8,783 bases of DNA, from positions 1 to 8,783 of the forward strand of contig CAJOPJ010000076.1 of assembly GCA_905236325.1 (NCBI GenBank), in the 5' to 3' direction. The translations under genes were made by a program, and so were the position numbers. Below are positions 1-6,549 of the stretch, piece by piece. The notes under the pieces were generated by a model. It saw nothing but the letters and a program-made list of their open reading frames with translations, had not been told where the DNA came from and made no database searches. Every line of letters starts with the position of its first letter. Within the stretch, counting starts at the first letter, position 1. This DNA comes from an uncultured Selenomonadaceae bacterium (GTDB lineage Bacteria > Bacillota > Negativicutes > Selenomonadales > Selenomonadaceae).

Positions 1-533
1 AAAATGTTGACATCACCAACGCCGTTGACGCGCTTAACTTCGTCCATAAAATAAATATCTGCGTAGTTTTTCATAAACGCAGGATCGTAAGTGCCGTCAG
101 GACTATACATTGAAAGCATCATAGCCATATCATTTGAGGCTTTACGCGTTGTGACACCGACGCTTTGAACTGAACTTGGTAAACTTGGATTTGCAACTGC
201 AACATTGTTTTGAACTTTAACGCTGTCCATATCGCCGTCAGTGCCGACTTCAAAGACAACCGACAGACTGTAGCGTCCTGTGTCGTCGGAGTTTGAGGAC
301 ATATAATCCATACCTTGAGTACCATTCACTTGGTCTTCAATAACCTGCGCGACAGTTTGGTTGACAACTTCGGCATTTGCGCCGGTGTAGCTTGTACCAA
401 CTGAAACTGTCGGCGGTGATATTTGCGGATACTGCGCGATTGGTAGCTGTAGCCCTGCCAATACACCAACCAAAACAATAATCAGCGATATGACTATCGC
501 AAAAATTGGTCTGTGAATAAAAAACTTTGCCAT
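1..533 (-). CDS. RND efflux pump inner-membrane subunit (AcrB/HAE1 type), N-terminal 177 residues, partial
   Basis: Proton-driven inner-membrane pump of the resistance-nodulation-division family, which exports hydrophobic or amphiphilic compounds through a trimeric pump, adaptor and outer-membrane channel. I translated it by hand: it starts with ATG at 533 and is open to the left edge, so about 850 residues are outside the window. The N-terminus MAKFFIHRPIFAIVISL, a hydrophobic helix at about residues 10-28, then LPIAQYPQISPPTVSV and a Q-T-V-A-Q-V-I-E-D-Q-V-N-G stretch are the standard start and first porter subdomain of HAE1-type RND proteins. A good Shine-Dalgarno (AAGGGAG, complement of 541-547) lies 7 bases upstream of the ATG. 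The gene begins 31 bases after the adaptor stop, so the two form one operon. An outer-membrane TolC-like gene may follow to the left. The substrate cannot be read from this part. Confidence 0.95.
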   Translation of the reverse strand, partial: MAKFFIHRPIFAIVISLIIVLVGVLAGLQLPIAQYPQISPPTVSVGTSYTGANAEVVNQTVAQVIEDQVNGTQGMDYMSSNSDDTGRYSLSVVFEVGTDGDMDSVKVQNNVAVANPSLPSSVQSVGVTTRKASNDMAMMLSMYSPDGTYDPAFMKNYADIYFMDEVKRVNGVGDVNI

Positions 534-564
534 AAAAAATCTCCCTTTGGTCGATTTTAATCCC

Positions 565-1788
565 TTACTGCTGATTTACATTAGTTGGAGAATTTGGATT
601 TGTGCCGCCTGCGCTGATGTTTTCAGCTTGGAAAGGCGTTGTAATGTTAGCTGTTGTAAAGCCCATTTCGCCCGCCGTGACCTCAGTAATTGCAAGATCA
701 ACGCCTTCACGCAAATTTGTCAATCCTTCGACAACAATTTTTTCCGAACCTGTCAAACCACTTGTAACTATGTAGTAACTGCCGACAGTTTGTCCAAGTT
801 CGATTGATTGCGCTTTTGATTTGTTATTTTCATCAACAACCATAACAAAAGATTTACCTAAAAGTTGCTGAACAGCGCGTTGAGGTACTAAAATTGCATT
901 TGGAATGGTTTCGCCGCCGAGTTTAACGCGTGCAAACATTCCCGGCATTAAAAGTCCGCTTTGGTTAGGAAATACAGCCTTCATAACCAATGAACCTGTG
1001 TTATTTGCAAGTTCGCGGTCTGTCATAACAACGCGTCCTTCAAATGGATATTCATTGCCATTGGTGAGCGTGATTGTCGCCGTCATTGGATTGTGATCTG
1101 CTTGCATTGATTGCACTGTCATAAATTTTAAATATTCATTTTCCGAAATTGTGAACTGCACAAAAACAGGATTGATTGAGCCGATTGAAACCAGCGTAGT
1201 TTGTCCTGCCGTAATAAAAGTTCCGACTGCGACATCATCTACGCCAAGTTGACCGCTCATTGGTGCATAAATATTTGTATCAGCCAAATTTTGTTTTGCA
1301 AGTCTGATTGCTGCTTGTTTAACGCCGACTGCTGCTTGATAACTTCTTACTGTTGCTTCCTGCGTTGTTACAGTTTGTTCAGCGATTGCGTTTTCTTGCA
1401 GCAACATTTGATAGCGTTGCAAGTCAATTTCTGCGTTGTGCAGGTTGACTTCGCTTTGCGCTAAATCTGCCTCTGCTTGCAAAATTGAAGTTTCAAGCTG
1501 TCTTGAGTCGATTTTGTAAAGTAATTGACCGGCTTGAACAAATTGACCGCCAACAACAAATTTATCAACAACCGTTCCGCTGACTTTAGATTGAACTTTG
1601 ACTTCATCAGTGCCGACAATTTGACCTGGATACTCTGCAAAAATTGGAGTATCGCGGCGTACTACCTGCATAACTTTAACTTGTGCGCCCTGCTGAGCAG
1701 TAGCCTGTTGTTGTTCTTCGCCGCAACCGGCAAGCATAAATGTAAGCAAAATTAGTGCAGTAAAGAAATAAAATCTTGCTTTACGCAT
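565..1788 (-). CDS. RND efflux periplasmic adaptor lipoprotein (AcrA/MexA family)
   Basis: Membrane-fusion subunit that links the inner-membrane RND pump encoded just downstream to an outer-membrane channel. It has 407 residues, close to the usual 370-410. Residues 1-22 form a lipoprotein signal: R/K-rich start, hydrophobic core, then LAGC, so Cys22 should be lipidated and the mature protein anchored in the inner membrane. A biotinyl-lipoyl-like half follows (about 55-95), then a long Ala/Gln/Glu-rich coiled-coil hairpin (about 95-170), the second lipoyl half with the conserved-type APMSGQLG, a beta-barrel region (about 205-290) and a membrane-proximal domain. The C-terminus is an Asn/Pro-rich tail, probably disordered. 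The ATG at 1788 has an AGGAGGG Shine-Dalgarno (complement of 1798-1804) 9 bases away, and a good promoter lies at 1830-1858. No adjacent TetR or MarR regulator is seen, so control is unknown. Confidence 0.95.
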   Translation of the reverse strand: MRKARFYFFTALILLTFMLAGCGEEQQQATAQQGAQVKVMQVVRRDTPIFAEYPGQIVGTDEVKVQSKVSGTVVDKFVVGGQFVQAGQLLYKIDSRQLETSILQAEADLAQSEVNLHNAEIDLQRYQMLLQENAIAEQTVTTQEATVRSYQAAVGVKQAAIRLAKQNLADTNIYAPMSGQLGVDDVAVGTFITAGQTTLVSIGSINPVFVQFTISENEYLKFMTVQSMQADHNPMTATITLTNGNEYPFEGRVVMTDRELANNTGSLVMKAVFPNQSGLLMPGMFARVKLGGETIPNAILVPQRAVQQLLGKSFVMVVDENNKSKAQSIELGQTVGSYYIVTSGLTGSEKIVVEGLTNLREGVDLAITEVTAGEMGFTTANITTPFQAENISAGGTNPNSPTNVNQQ

Positions 1789-1829
1789 TGAAAAAATCCC
1801 TCCTAATAATTTTTTAAAAGTATACTGCG

Positions 1830-1858
1830 ATTTTATGATTTTAACAGGAAAAAGTCAA
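1830..1858 (-). promoter_or_regulatory. Promoter for the RND efflux operon
   Basis: Reading the minus strand, a TTGACT -35 (complement of 1853-1858) and a TAAAAT -10 (complement of 1830-1835) are separated by exactly 17 bases. They sit about 40 bases upstream of the adaptor start. Each box matches the housekeeping sigma consensus at 5 of 6 positions. The call is from sequence only. Confidence 0.7.
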
Positions 1859-1881
1859 CAATAATTAGGAAATGATAATTG
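1859..1881. promoter_or_regulatory. Imperfect palindrome between the divergent -35 boxes, possible operator
   Basis: The 23-base segment begins CAAT and ends ATTG and is partly symmetric around its centre, with mismatches at the fifth position and in the core. It lies between the -35 boxes of the efflux and alaS promoters and shares its last three bases (1879-1881) with the alaS -35. A repressor bound here could affect either promoter. The symmetry is weak and AT-rich, so chance is quite possible. Confidence 0.2.
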
Positions 1882-1907
1882 TAAAAAAAAATTTGCTGTG
1901 ATATACT
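1879..1907 (+). promoter_or_regulatory. Promoter for alaS, extended -10 type
   Basis: A TTGTAA -35 (1879-1884) and a TATACT -10 (1902-1907) are separated by 17 bases, and TGA directly before the -10 makes an extended -10 element. Transcription would start near 1914, giving a leader of about 60 bases. That is too short for a T-box riboswitch. Confidence 0.7.
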
Positions 1908-1915
1908 TGCGAACT

Positions 1916-1950
1916 AGCTTTTAGCTGTTAGTTTTTGGCTTTCAGCAAAA
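1916..1950 (+). repeat. Degenerate 7-bp tandem repeat in the alaS leader
   Basis: Five successive 7-base units: AGCTTTT, AGCTGTT, AGTTTTT, GGCTTTC and AGCAAAA. They fill the predicted leader and end 9 bases before the Shine-Dalgarno. The same family appears in reverse orientation at 5161-5181, and a related 7-base pattern fills 6480-6535. Function is unknown. Confidence 0.6.
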
Positions 1951-1959
1951 ATTTTTTTT

Positions 1960-1965
1960 GGAGGT
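1960..1965 (+). promoter_or_regulatory. Shine-Dalgarno that sets the TTG start of alaS
   Basis: GGAGGT lies 8 bases before TTG at 1974 but 17 bases before the first ATG at 1983. The spacing therefore favours TTG as the start. Confidence 0.8.
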
Positions 1966-1973
1966 AGAAAATT

Positions 1974-4598
1974 TTGAAATACATGACAGGAAATGAAATT
2001 CGCACAGCTTACATCAAATTTTTTGAAGAAAAGCACGGACATTTACACTTACCCAGCGCGTCATTGATTCCGAAAGATGATCCAACTTTGCTTATGATTG
2101 GCGCAGGTATGGCACCATTCAAAGCGTACTTCACAGGTAAAGTTACTCCGCCGCGTCGCAGAGTTACAACTGCGCAGCGTTGCGTTCGCACAGGTGATAT
2201 AGAAAATGTCGGACGCACTGCAAGGCACCATACCTACTTTGAAATGCTTGGCAACTTTTCATTCGGTGACTATTTTAAGCCGGAGGCAATTCCTTGGGCT
2301 TGGGAATTTTTAACTGAAGTTTGCGAACTGCCTAAAGACAAACTTTGGGTTTCAATTTACCCGAAAGATGATGAAGCTAAACAAATTTGGCTAAAACAGC
2401 CCGGCTTAAATCCGGAACATATTGTGCCTATGGAAGATAATTTCTGGGAAATTGGAACAGGCGGACCTTGCGGACCTGACAGCGAAATTTATATTGATTT
2501 AGGCGAAGAACGCGGTTGCGGTAAGCCAACTTGTGCGCCAGGTTGTGACTGCGACAGATATTTGGAAATTTGGAACTTGGTTTTCACTCAATACAACAAA
2601 ACTGAGGACGGCAAGTATGAGCCGCTTGAACACAAAAATATTGACACAGGTTGCGGACTTGAAAGACTTGCGTCAGTTATGCAAAACAAAATGACTAACT
2701 TTGAAACCGATTTGCTGTTTCCAATTATTGAGTATGTCGAAACACGCTGTGATTTTAAGTACGGCGACGACGCTAAAAAAGATGTTTCCTTCAAAGTCAT
2801 AGCCGACCACGCACGCAGTATGTCAATTATGATTATGGACGGTATCTTGCCGTCGAATGAAGGACGCGGCTATGTTTTGCGCAGAATTTTGCGCCGAGCA
2901 ATCAGACACGGCAGAATGTTAGGCATTAAGGACGCATTTTTGGAAGGCGCAGTTGACGCTGTAAAAAAAATCTATGACGGCGTGGACGACTTTGAGGAAC
3001 TTTCAACCAACATTGACTATATCAAAAAAGTTATTGCAATTGAGGAAGATAAATTTGCAAAGACTTTGACGCAGGGCATGGAACTTTTAACGCACGAAAT
3101 TGAAACTGTAAAAAATTCCGGCAAAACTGAACTTGGCGGCGAATTTATTTTCAAACTGTATGACACTTACGGCTTTCCTTACGAACTGACTGAAGAAATT
3201 TTGGCTGAAAATAATCTCACGCCCGACAAAAAAGGTTTTGAATCTGAAATGGAAAATCAGCGTCAACGCGCAAGGAATGCACGCGCCGCAAATGAATGGG
3301 CAGAAATTCCTGACTTGTCGCAAATTGACACTAAAAATCTTTCAGTCGATGAAACTGTTACAGAATCAAAAGTTGTAGCTATTTGGGAACATGGAAAACT
3401 TTTGCAGGAAGTTTCGGACGGAGCGGAAGTCGGAATTATTCTTGAGTCAACGCCTTTCTATGCTGAAGGTGGCGGACAAGTCGGCGACTGCGGCAGATTT
3501 GAAGGCGAAGTTGGTAAAGCTGAAGTTCGCAACGCTAAAAAAATGGCTGACGGCACTGTTTACCATGAAGCGTACATTTCTGAAGGTCTGCTGAAAGTTG
3601 GCGAAGTTGTCAAGATTAAGTTGGATATGGATAAAAAACTTTCCAGCGCAAGAAATCACACTGCGACGCATTTACTGCAAGCGGCTCTGCGTAAAGTTGT
3701 CGGCGAACAAGTTCACCAAGCAGGAAGTTTGGTTACGCCTGAACGCCTGCGTTTTGACTTCAGCAATTTTGAACCTGTAAGCGCAAGTCAATTAGCTGAA
3801 GTTGAAAATCTTGTCAATGAAGAAATTCTCAAGGCGACTGATGTTAATATTCAGCAGATGAAAATTGATGACGCAAAAAATCTTGGCGCAATGGCTTTGT
3901 TCGGCGAAAAGTACGGCGATGTTGTACGCGTTGTCAGTGTGCCGGGTTTCAGCATTGAACTTTGCGGCGGCAGTCATGTTAAAAATGTTGGACAGATTGG
4001 CAGATTTAAAATTGTCAGTGAAGGCGGCGTTGCTGCCGGAGTACGCAGGATTGAAGCTATTACAGGTCGCGCGGCAATTCAAGACGCTAACAAGCAAGCT
4101 GAAATTTTGAACGCAGTTACAGGCTTACTGAAAGTTCGCGCTGAAGATTTAACTACGCAGGTTGAAAAAATCTTGGCTGAAGATAAATCAATGCGTAAGC
4201 AACTTGATGAAGTGCAGGCTATGAGGGAAAAAGCACAGGCACAACAGCTTTTGGTTGCAGGTAAAGAAATTGGCGCAGTTAGATATGTTTCCGGAATAGC
4301 TCAGGCAAAAGATATGGACGCTTTGCGTGAAATTGCGGACTTCTTGATTGACAAGGTTGAGCAAGGCGTTTTGGTTTTGGCGGCAGTCAATGAAGGCAAA
4401 GTTAGCTTGGTTGTCAAGGCTGACAAAAAAGCTGTCGAACTTGGTATCCACGCAGGAAAAATTGTCAAGGAAATTGCGCCGATGATTGGTGGTGGCGGCG
4501 GCGGTCGTCCTGACATGGCACAAGCCGGCGGTAAAAATCCTGACGCCTTGCCAAAAATGTTTGAACGCGCTGAAGAAATGGTAAAATCGCAGTTATGA
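1974..4598 (+). CDS. alaS: Alanyl-tRNA synthetase
   Basis: Cytosolic class II enzyme that charges tRNA-Ala with alanine and hydrolyses mischarged Ser- and Gly-tRNA-Ala. At 874 residues it is full length. The catalytic core is at about 1-250: IPKDDPTLLMIGAGMAPFK at 32-50, then RRRVTTAQRCVRTGDIENVG (61-80) and the motif region HHTYFEMLGNFSFGDYF (85-101). A Cys-rich segment of the form CGKPxCxPGCDCDR follows, as in many bacterial AlaRS. The editing domain carries all four zinc ligands: HTATH (His562, His566) and CGGSH (Cys664, His668). The C-terminal DHHA1/C-Ala domain has the glycine run at 839-844 followed by RPDMAQAGG. The start is TTG at 1974, because its Shine-Dalgarno fits TTG and not the ATG three codons later. 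The stop overlaps the next gene by ATGA. The usual Bacillus followers (IreB/YrzL, RuvX, YrzB) are absent. Confidence 0.98.
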   Translation: MKYMTGNEIRTAYIKFFEEKHGHLHLPSASLIPKDDPTLLMIGAGMAPFKAYFTGKVTPPRRRVTTAQRCVRTGDIENVGRTARHHTYFEMLGNFSFGDYFKPEAIPWAWEFLTEVCELPKDKLWVSIYPKDDEAKQIWLKQPGLNPEHIVPMEDNFWEIGTGGPCGPDSEIYIDLGEERGCGKPTCAPGCDCDRYLEIWNLVFTQYNKTEDGKYEPLEHKNIDTGCGLERLASVMQNKMTNFETDLLFPIIEYVETRCDFKYGDDAKKDVSFKVIADHARSMSIMIMDGILPSNEGRGYVLRRILRRAIRHGRMLGIKDAFLEGAVDAVKKIYDGVDDFEELSTNIDYIKKVIAIEEDKFAKTLTQGMELLTHEIETVKNSGKTELGGEFIFKLYDTYGFPYELTEEILAENNLTPDKKGFESEMENQRQRARNARAANEWAEIPDLSQIDTKNLSVDETVTESKVVAIWEHGKLLQEVSDGAEVGIILESTPFYAEGGGQVGDCGRFEGEVGKAEVRNAKKMADGTVYHEAYISEGLLKVGEVVKIKLDMDKKLSSARNHTATHLLQAALRKVVGEQVHQAGSLVTPERLRFDFSNFEPVSASQLAEVENLVNEEILKATDVNIQQMKIDDAKNLGAMALFGEKYGDVVRVVSVPGFSIELCGGSHVKNVGQIGRFKIVSEGGVAAGVRRIEAITGRAAIQDANKQAEILNAVTGLLKVRAEDLTTQVEKILAEDKSMRKQLDEVQAMREKAQAQQLLVAGKEIGAVRYVSGIAQAKDMDALREIADFLIDKVEQGVLVLAAVNEGKVSLVVKADKKAVELGIHAGKIVKEIAPMIGGGGGGRPDMAQAGGKNPDALPKMFERAEEMVKSQL

Positions 4599-4816
4599 TT
4601 GAAAATTTGATTGACTGCTTGAAAGCTTTTTTAGGTATGTGTATGATTTTTGGCGTGGTAGGTTTGCCTGTAGTTTTTTGCTTAAATAAATTTGGCTTGC
4701 TGAATGAAAAAAACTACCACGACTTAAAATTTGCTTGTCAACTGGCTTTGATTGTCGGTTGCGGCTCAGCAGTGACTGTTGCGGTTATCGAAAGTTTTAT
4801 TGATGATTTTTTATGA
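4595..4816 (+). CDS. Small Cys-rich two-helix membrane protein, unknown function
   Basis: I do not recognise this 73-residue protein. It has two hydrophobic stretches, about residues 11-30 and 46-66, joined by a polar stretch containing NEKNYHDLK, and an acidic end (ESFIDDFL). That pattern fits a helical hairpin in the cytoplasmic membrane. It has five cysteines (8, 16, 29, 48, 56), many for its size. It has no clear Shine-Dalgarno of its own: its ATG overlaps the alaS stop as ATGA, so translation is probably coupled to alaS. Its own stop lies inside the ribosome site of the next gene. Coding status rests on this tight packing, the plausible membrane composition and the lack of room for anything else. 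No function is claimed. Confidence 0.75.
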   Translation: MIENLIDCLKAFLGMCMIFGVVGLPVVFCLNKFGLLNEKNYHDLKFACQLALIVGCGSAVTVAVIESFIDDFL

Positions 4817-4820
4817 GGTG
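4815..4820 (+). promoter_or_regulatory. Shine-Dalgarno that sets a TTG start, overlapping the upstream stop codon
   Basis: GAGGTG begins inside the TGA stop (4814-4816) of the membrane protein gene and lies 6 bases before TTG at 4827. The upstream in-frame ATG at 4779 lies inside the previous gene and has no ribosome site, so TTG is preferred. Confidence 0.75.
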
Positions 4821-4826
4821 ATTAAA

Positions 4827-5135
4827 TTGCCAAAAATTCCACGCGGCTTGACCGATCAAGACATGATTAAAGATTATGTAGAAAGTCCAAGCATCGAGTC
4901 GCAGTTAATTTCAGCCGCAAAAAAAGCCGAAAAGCGTCGGCAGATTGAGGAAGCTGAAGCTCCACCTGCGCCACTTGCAAAGGCAGGTTTCACCAAAGAA
5001 CTGACTGAAAAGCTCGGCATGGAATTACTTGCCTTGAAAATTGAACTTTCCAATTCCGGAGTAACAGGCTATAATTTCAAAGTCAAACGCGACGGCGAAA
5101 AAATTACTTTGACAGTAGTCGATAAGAAATTTTAA
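4827..5135 (+). CDS. Small charged cytosolic protein, unknown function
   Basis: I do not recognise this 102-residue protein, which I read from TTG at 4827 as MPKIPRGLTDQDMIKDY. It has no signal peptide, membrane segment or cysteine. Residues about 20-45 form a Lys/Glu/Ala-rich helix, followed by a short Ala/Pro linker (45-50). A second region (55-74, KELTEKLGMELLALKIEL) is probably helical. The end (80-102) looks like a beta hairpin, with alternating YNFKVKRDG and KITLTVVDKK. The layout suggests a helical N-terminal arm and a small alpha/beta domain. It is the third gene of the apparent alaS operon, and its ribosome site overlaps the preceding stop, so the two small genes are probably made together. 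Calling from ATG 4779 would add 16 residues encoded inside the neighbour. Function is unknown. Confidence 0.8.
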   Translation: MPKIPRGLTDQDMIKDYVESPSIESQLISAAKKAEKRRQIEEAEAPPAPLAKAGFTKELTEKLGMELLALKIELSNSGVTGYNFKVKRDGEKITLTVVDKKF

Positions 5136-5160
5136 ATATTAGCAATTTTCCAGCGTAATG

Positions 5161-5181
5161 GCTAGTTACTAAAAACTGACT
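5161..5181 (+). repeat. Degenerate 7-bp tandem repeat before the permease gene
   Basis: Three units, GCTAGTT, ACTAAAA and ACTGACT, with CT recurring every 7 bases at 5162, 5169 and 5176. They are the reverse complement type of the units at 1916-1950 and end 2 bases before the AAAGGAGA ribosome site (5183-5190) of the permease. With only three units the evidence is weaker than at the other two loci. Confidence 0.4.
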
Positions 5182-5200
5182 GAAAGGAGAAATTTTATCA

Positions 5201-6481
5201 ATGGATATGACAACGGTAGCGGTGGTAATATTTGTCGCCGCCTACGCGCTGATAATTTCTGAAAAAGTTCACAGGACGATAGTCGGAATTTTCGGCGCAA
5301 TGCTGATGATTCTGACAGGAATTATCTCACAAGAAACAGCGATACATCATATTGACTTCAACACACTTGGACTTTTAATGGGCATGATGATTATCGTTAA
5401 CATCACAAGCGAAACAGGTTTATTTAACTTCTTGGCAATTTGGTCCGCAAAGAAAGTTAAAGCGCATCCTGTAAAATTATTGGTAGCGTTGAGTTTGCTG
5501 ACTGCAGTTTGCTCGGCGTTCTTGGACAATGTCACGACAGTTTTGCTGACAGTGCCGATAACTTTCAACATTGCCGAACAGCTGAAGGTTGATGTTAAGC
5601 CTTTCTTGATGGTGCAAATTATCAGCTCCAATATTGGCGGCACGGCAACATTGGTAGGTGATCCGCCTAACATTATGATTGGTTCTTCGGTCGGCTTAAA
5701 CTTCATGGACTTTATTTTTAATTTGTCGATACCTGCGATAATTATTTGGATTATTACAGTTGCTATTATGGTTGTATTGTACGGCTCAAAACTTCACACC
5801 AAAGTTGAACTGCAAGACAAAGTTATGCGTCTGAATGAAAAAGCGCAAATTACAGATTTTGTCTTGCTGAAAAAATGCTTGTTTGTCTTGGCTGTTACAA
5901 TGTCGCTGTTCATTTTGCACGGCTCACTTCACCTTGAAACAGCAACAGCAGCTTTAACAGGCGCAGGGCTTTTGCTGTTAATTACCTATTCACACAATGA
6001 AGGACAAATTGCAAAAGTTTTAAGCAAGATTGAATGGCTGGCAATTTTCTTCTTCGCAGGATTATTTGTACTTGTTGGCGCGCTTGTGGAAACAGGAGTT
6101 ATCCGCGCAATGGCGGCTGAGGCAATTGAAATTACAAATGGTAGCGTTCCAGGCACGGCAATTTTAATTTTGTGGATGAGTGCGATTGCATCTGCATTTA
6201 TTGATAACATTCCGTTCGTTGCAACTTTAATTCCGCTGATAAAAGACATGGGCGAAATGGGACTTAGCAACCTTGAGCCGATGTGGTGGAGTTTGGCACT
6301 TGGTGCATGCTTGGGCGGCAATGGAACTTTGATTGGCGCAAGTGCAAATGTTGTTGTCGCGTCAATGTCGGCGCAACGCGGCAAGCCAATTTCATTTATC
6401 GACTTTATGAAAACAGCATTTCCACTGATGATTTTGTCGATTATCATTTCAACAATTTATGTCTGGGTAAGATATTTGTAA
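5201..6481 (+). CDS. ArsB/NhaD-type membrane transporter (ion transporter superfamily), substrate unknown
   Basis: Polytopic inner-membrane permease of 426 residues, hydrophobic almost throughout, of the CitMHS/ArsB/NhaD group. Family members move Na+/H+, arsenite or carboxylates, and the substrate is not readable here. Two matched half-repeats are visible. SAFLDN (Asp109, Asn110) recurs as SAFIDN (Asp335, Asn336), and GGTATLVGDPPN (146-157) recurs as GGNGTLIGASAN (372-383). Both pairs are offset by exactly 226 residues, as expected for the family's inverted-repeat fold with two re-entrant loops. A charged central loop (about 195-220) divides the halves. The start is ATG at 5201, 10 bases after AAAGGAGA. 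No clear terminator separates it from the alaS group, and only a weak promoter-like pair (TTTCCA, 17 bases, TAAAAA) lies upstream, so it may be partly co-transcribed. No ArsR regulator or arsenate reductase lies nearby, so arsenic resistance is not supported. Confidence 0.9.
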   Translation: MDMTTVAVVIFVAAYALIISEKVHRTIVGIFGAMLMILTGIISQETAIHHIDFNTLGLLMGMMIIVNITSETGLFNFLAIWSAKKVKAHPVKLLVALSLLTAVCSAFLDNVTTVLLTVPITFNIAEQLKVDVKPFLMVQIISSNIGGTATLVGDPPNIMIGSSVGLNFMDFIFNLSIPAIIIWIITVAIMVVLYGSKLHTKVELQDKVMRLNEKAQITDFVLLKKCLFVLAVTMSLFILHGSLHLETATAALTGAGLLLLITYSHNEGQIAKVLSKIEWLAIFFFAGLFVLVGALVETGVIRAMAAEAIEITNGSVPGTAILILWMSAIASAFIDNIPFVATLIPLIKDMGEMGLSNLEPMWWSLALGACLGGNGTLIGASANVVVASMSAQRGKPISFIDFMKTAFPLMILSIIISTIYVWVRYL

Positions 6482-6535
6482 TCGATAATTCAGAATGGAT
6501 AATGGATAATTGATTTTCCATTGTCCATTTTTAGT
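6480..6535 (+). repeat. 7-bp-period repeat tract filling the permease-ribE gap
   Basis: From the permease stop almost to the ribE ribosome site the sequence can be read as eight 7-base units. They include AATGGAT twice in a row, AATTGAT, then TTTCCAT, TGTCCAT and a final TTTTAGT. The first half is roughly complementary to the second, which creates the hairpin at 6494-6529. The last unit matches the type in the alaS leader. Confidence 0.6.
6494..6533 (+). terminator. Hairpin with short T-run after the permease gene, possible weak terminator
   Basis: A 13-base-pair stem (6494-6506 with 6517-6529, one G-U pair) has a 10-base loop and is followed by TTTTA. It could end permease transcription. 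The stem has few G-C pairs and the T-run is short. The same tract also contains a promoter-like pair, TTGTAA (6476-6481) and GATAAT (6498-6503) 16 bases apart, that could serve ribE. Which role holds cannot be decided from sequence. Confidence 0.4.
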
Positions 6536-6537
6536 TT

Positions 6538-6543
6538 GGAGGT
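6538..6543 (+). promoter_or_regulatory. Shine-Dalgarno that sets the TTG start of riboflavin synthase
   Basis: GGAGGT lies 6 bases before TTG at 6550. That TTG begins the conserved MFTGIIEEVG, and no ATG could replace it without losing this N-terminus. Confidence 0.9.
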
Positions 6544-6549
6544 GGAATT

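Noticed and set aside
547..807. Plus-strand open frame rich in cysteines within the efflux adaptor gene
   Set aside because: It is opposite the adaptor coding sequence and the cysteines come from antisense GCA/ACA-type codons. No ribosome site precedes it.
1908..1973. T-box riboswitch in front of alaS
   Set aside because: The leader from the predicted start point is only about 60 bases, with no specifier loop, T-box sequence or terminator-antiterminator pair.
4188..4523. Minus-strand open frame of 111 codons opposite the alaS 3' end
   Set aside because: It is antisense to the C-terminal domain of alaS, and its composition reflects the complementary codons. No promoter or ribosome site is seen.
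4779..4826. N-terminal extension of the 102-residue protein from ATG 4779
   Set aside because: The extension lies inside the preceding membrane protein gene and has no ribosome site, whereas GAGGTG is ideally placed for TTG at 4827.
5136..5200. Intrinsic terminator after the alaS group
   Set aside because: Only very short imperfect stems (CCA with TGG, AGTT with AACT) are found and no T-run follows, so I do not call one.
5986..6447. Minus-strand open frame of 153 codons within the permease gene
   Set aside because: It lies fully opposite a well-supported transporter gene, has no good ribosome site and its translation has no recognisable domain. It is a shadow frame.
6482..6549. FMN riboswitch in front of riboflavin synthase
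   Set aside because: The gap is 68 bases, shorter than the aptamer, and none of the conserved FMN element motifs is present.
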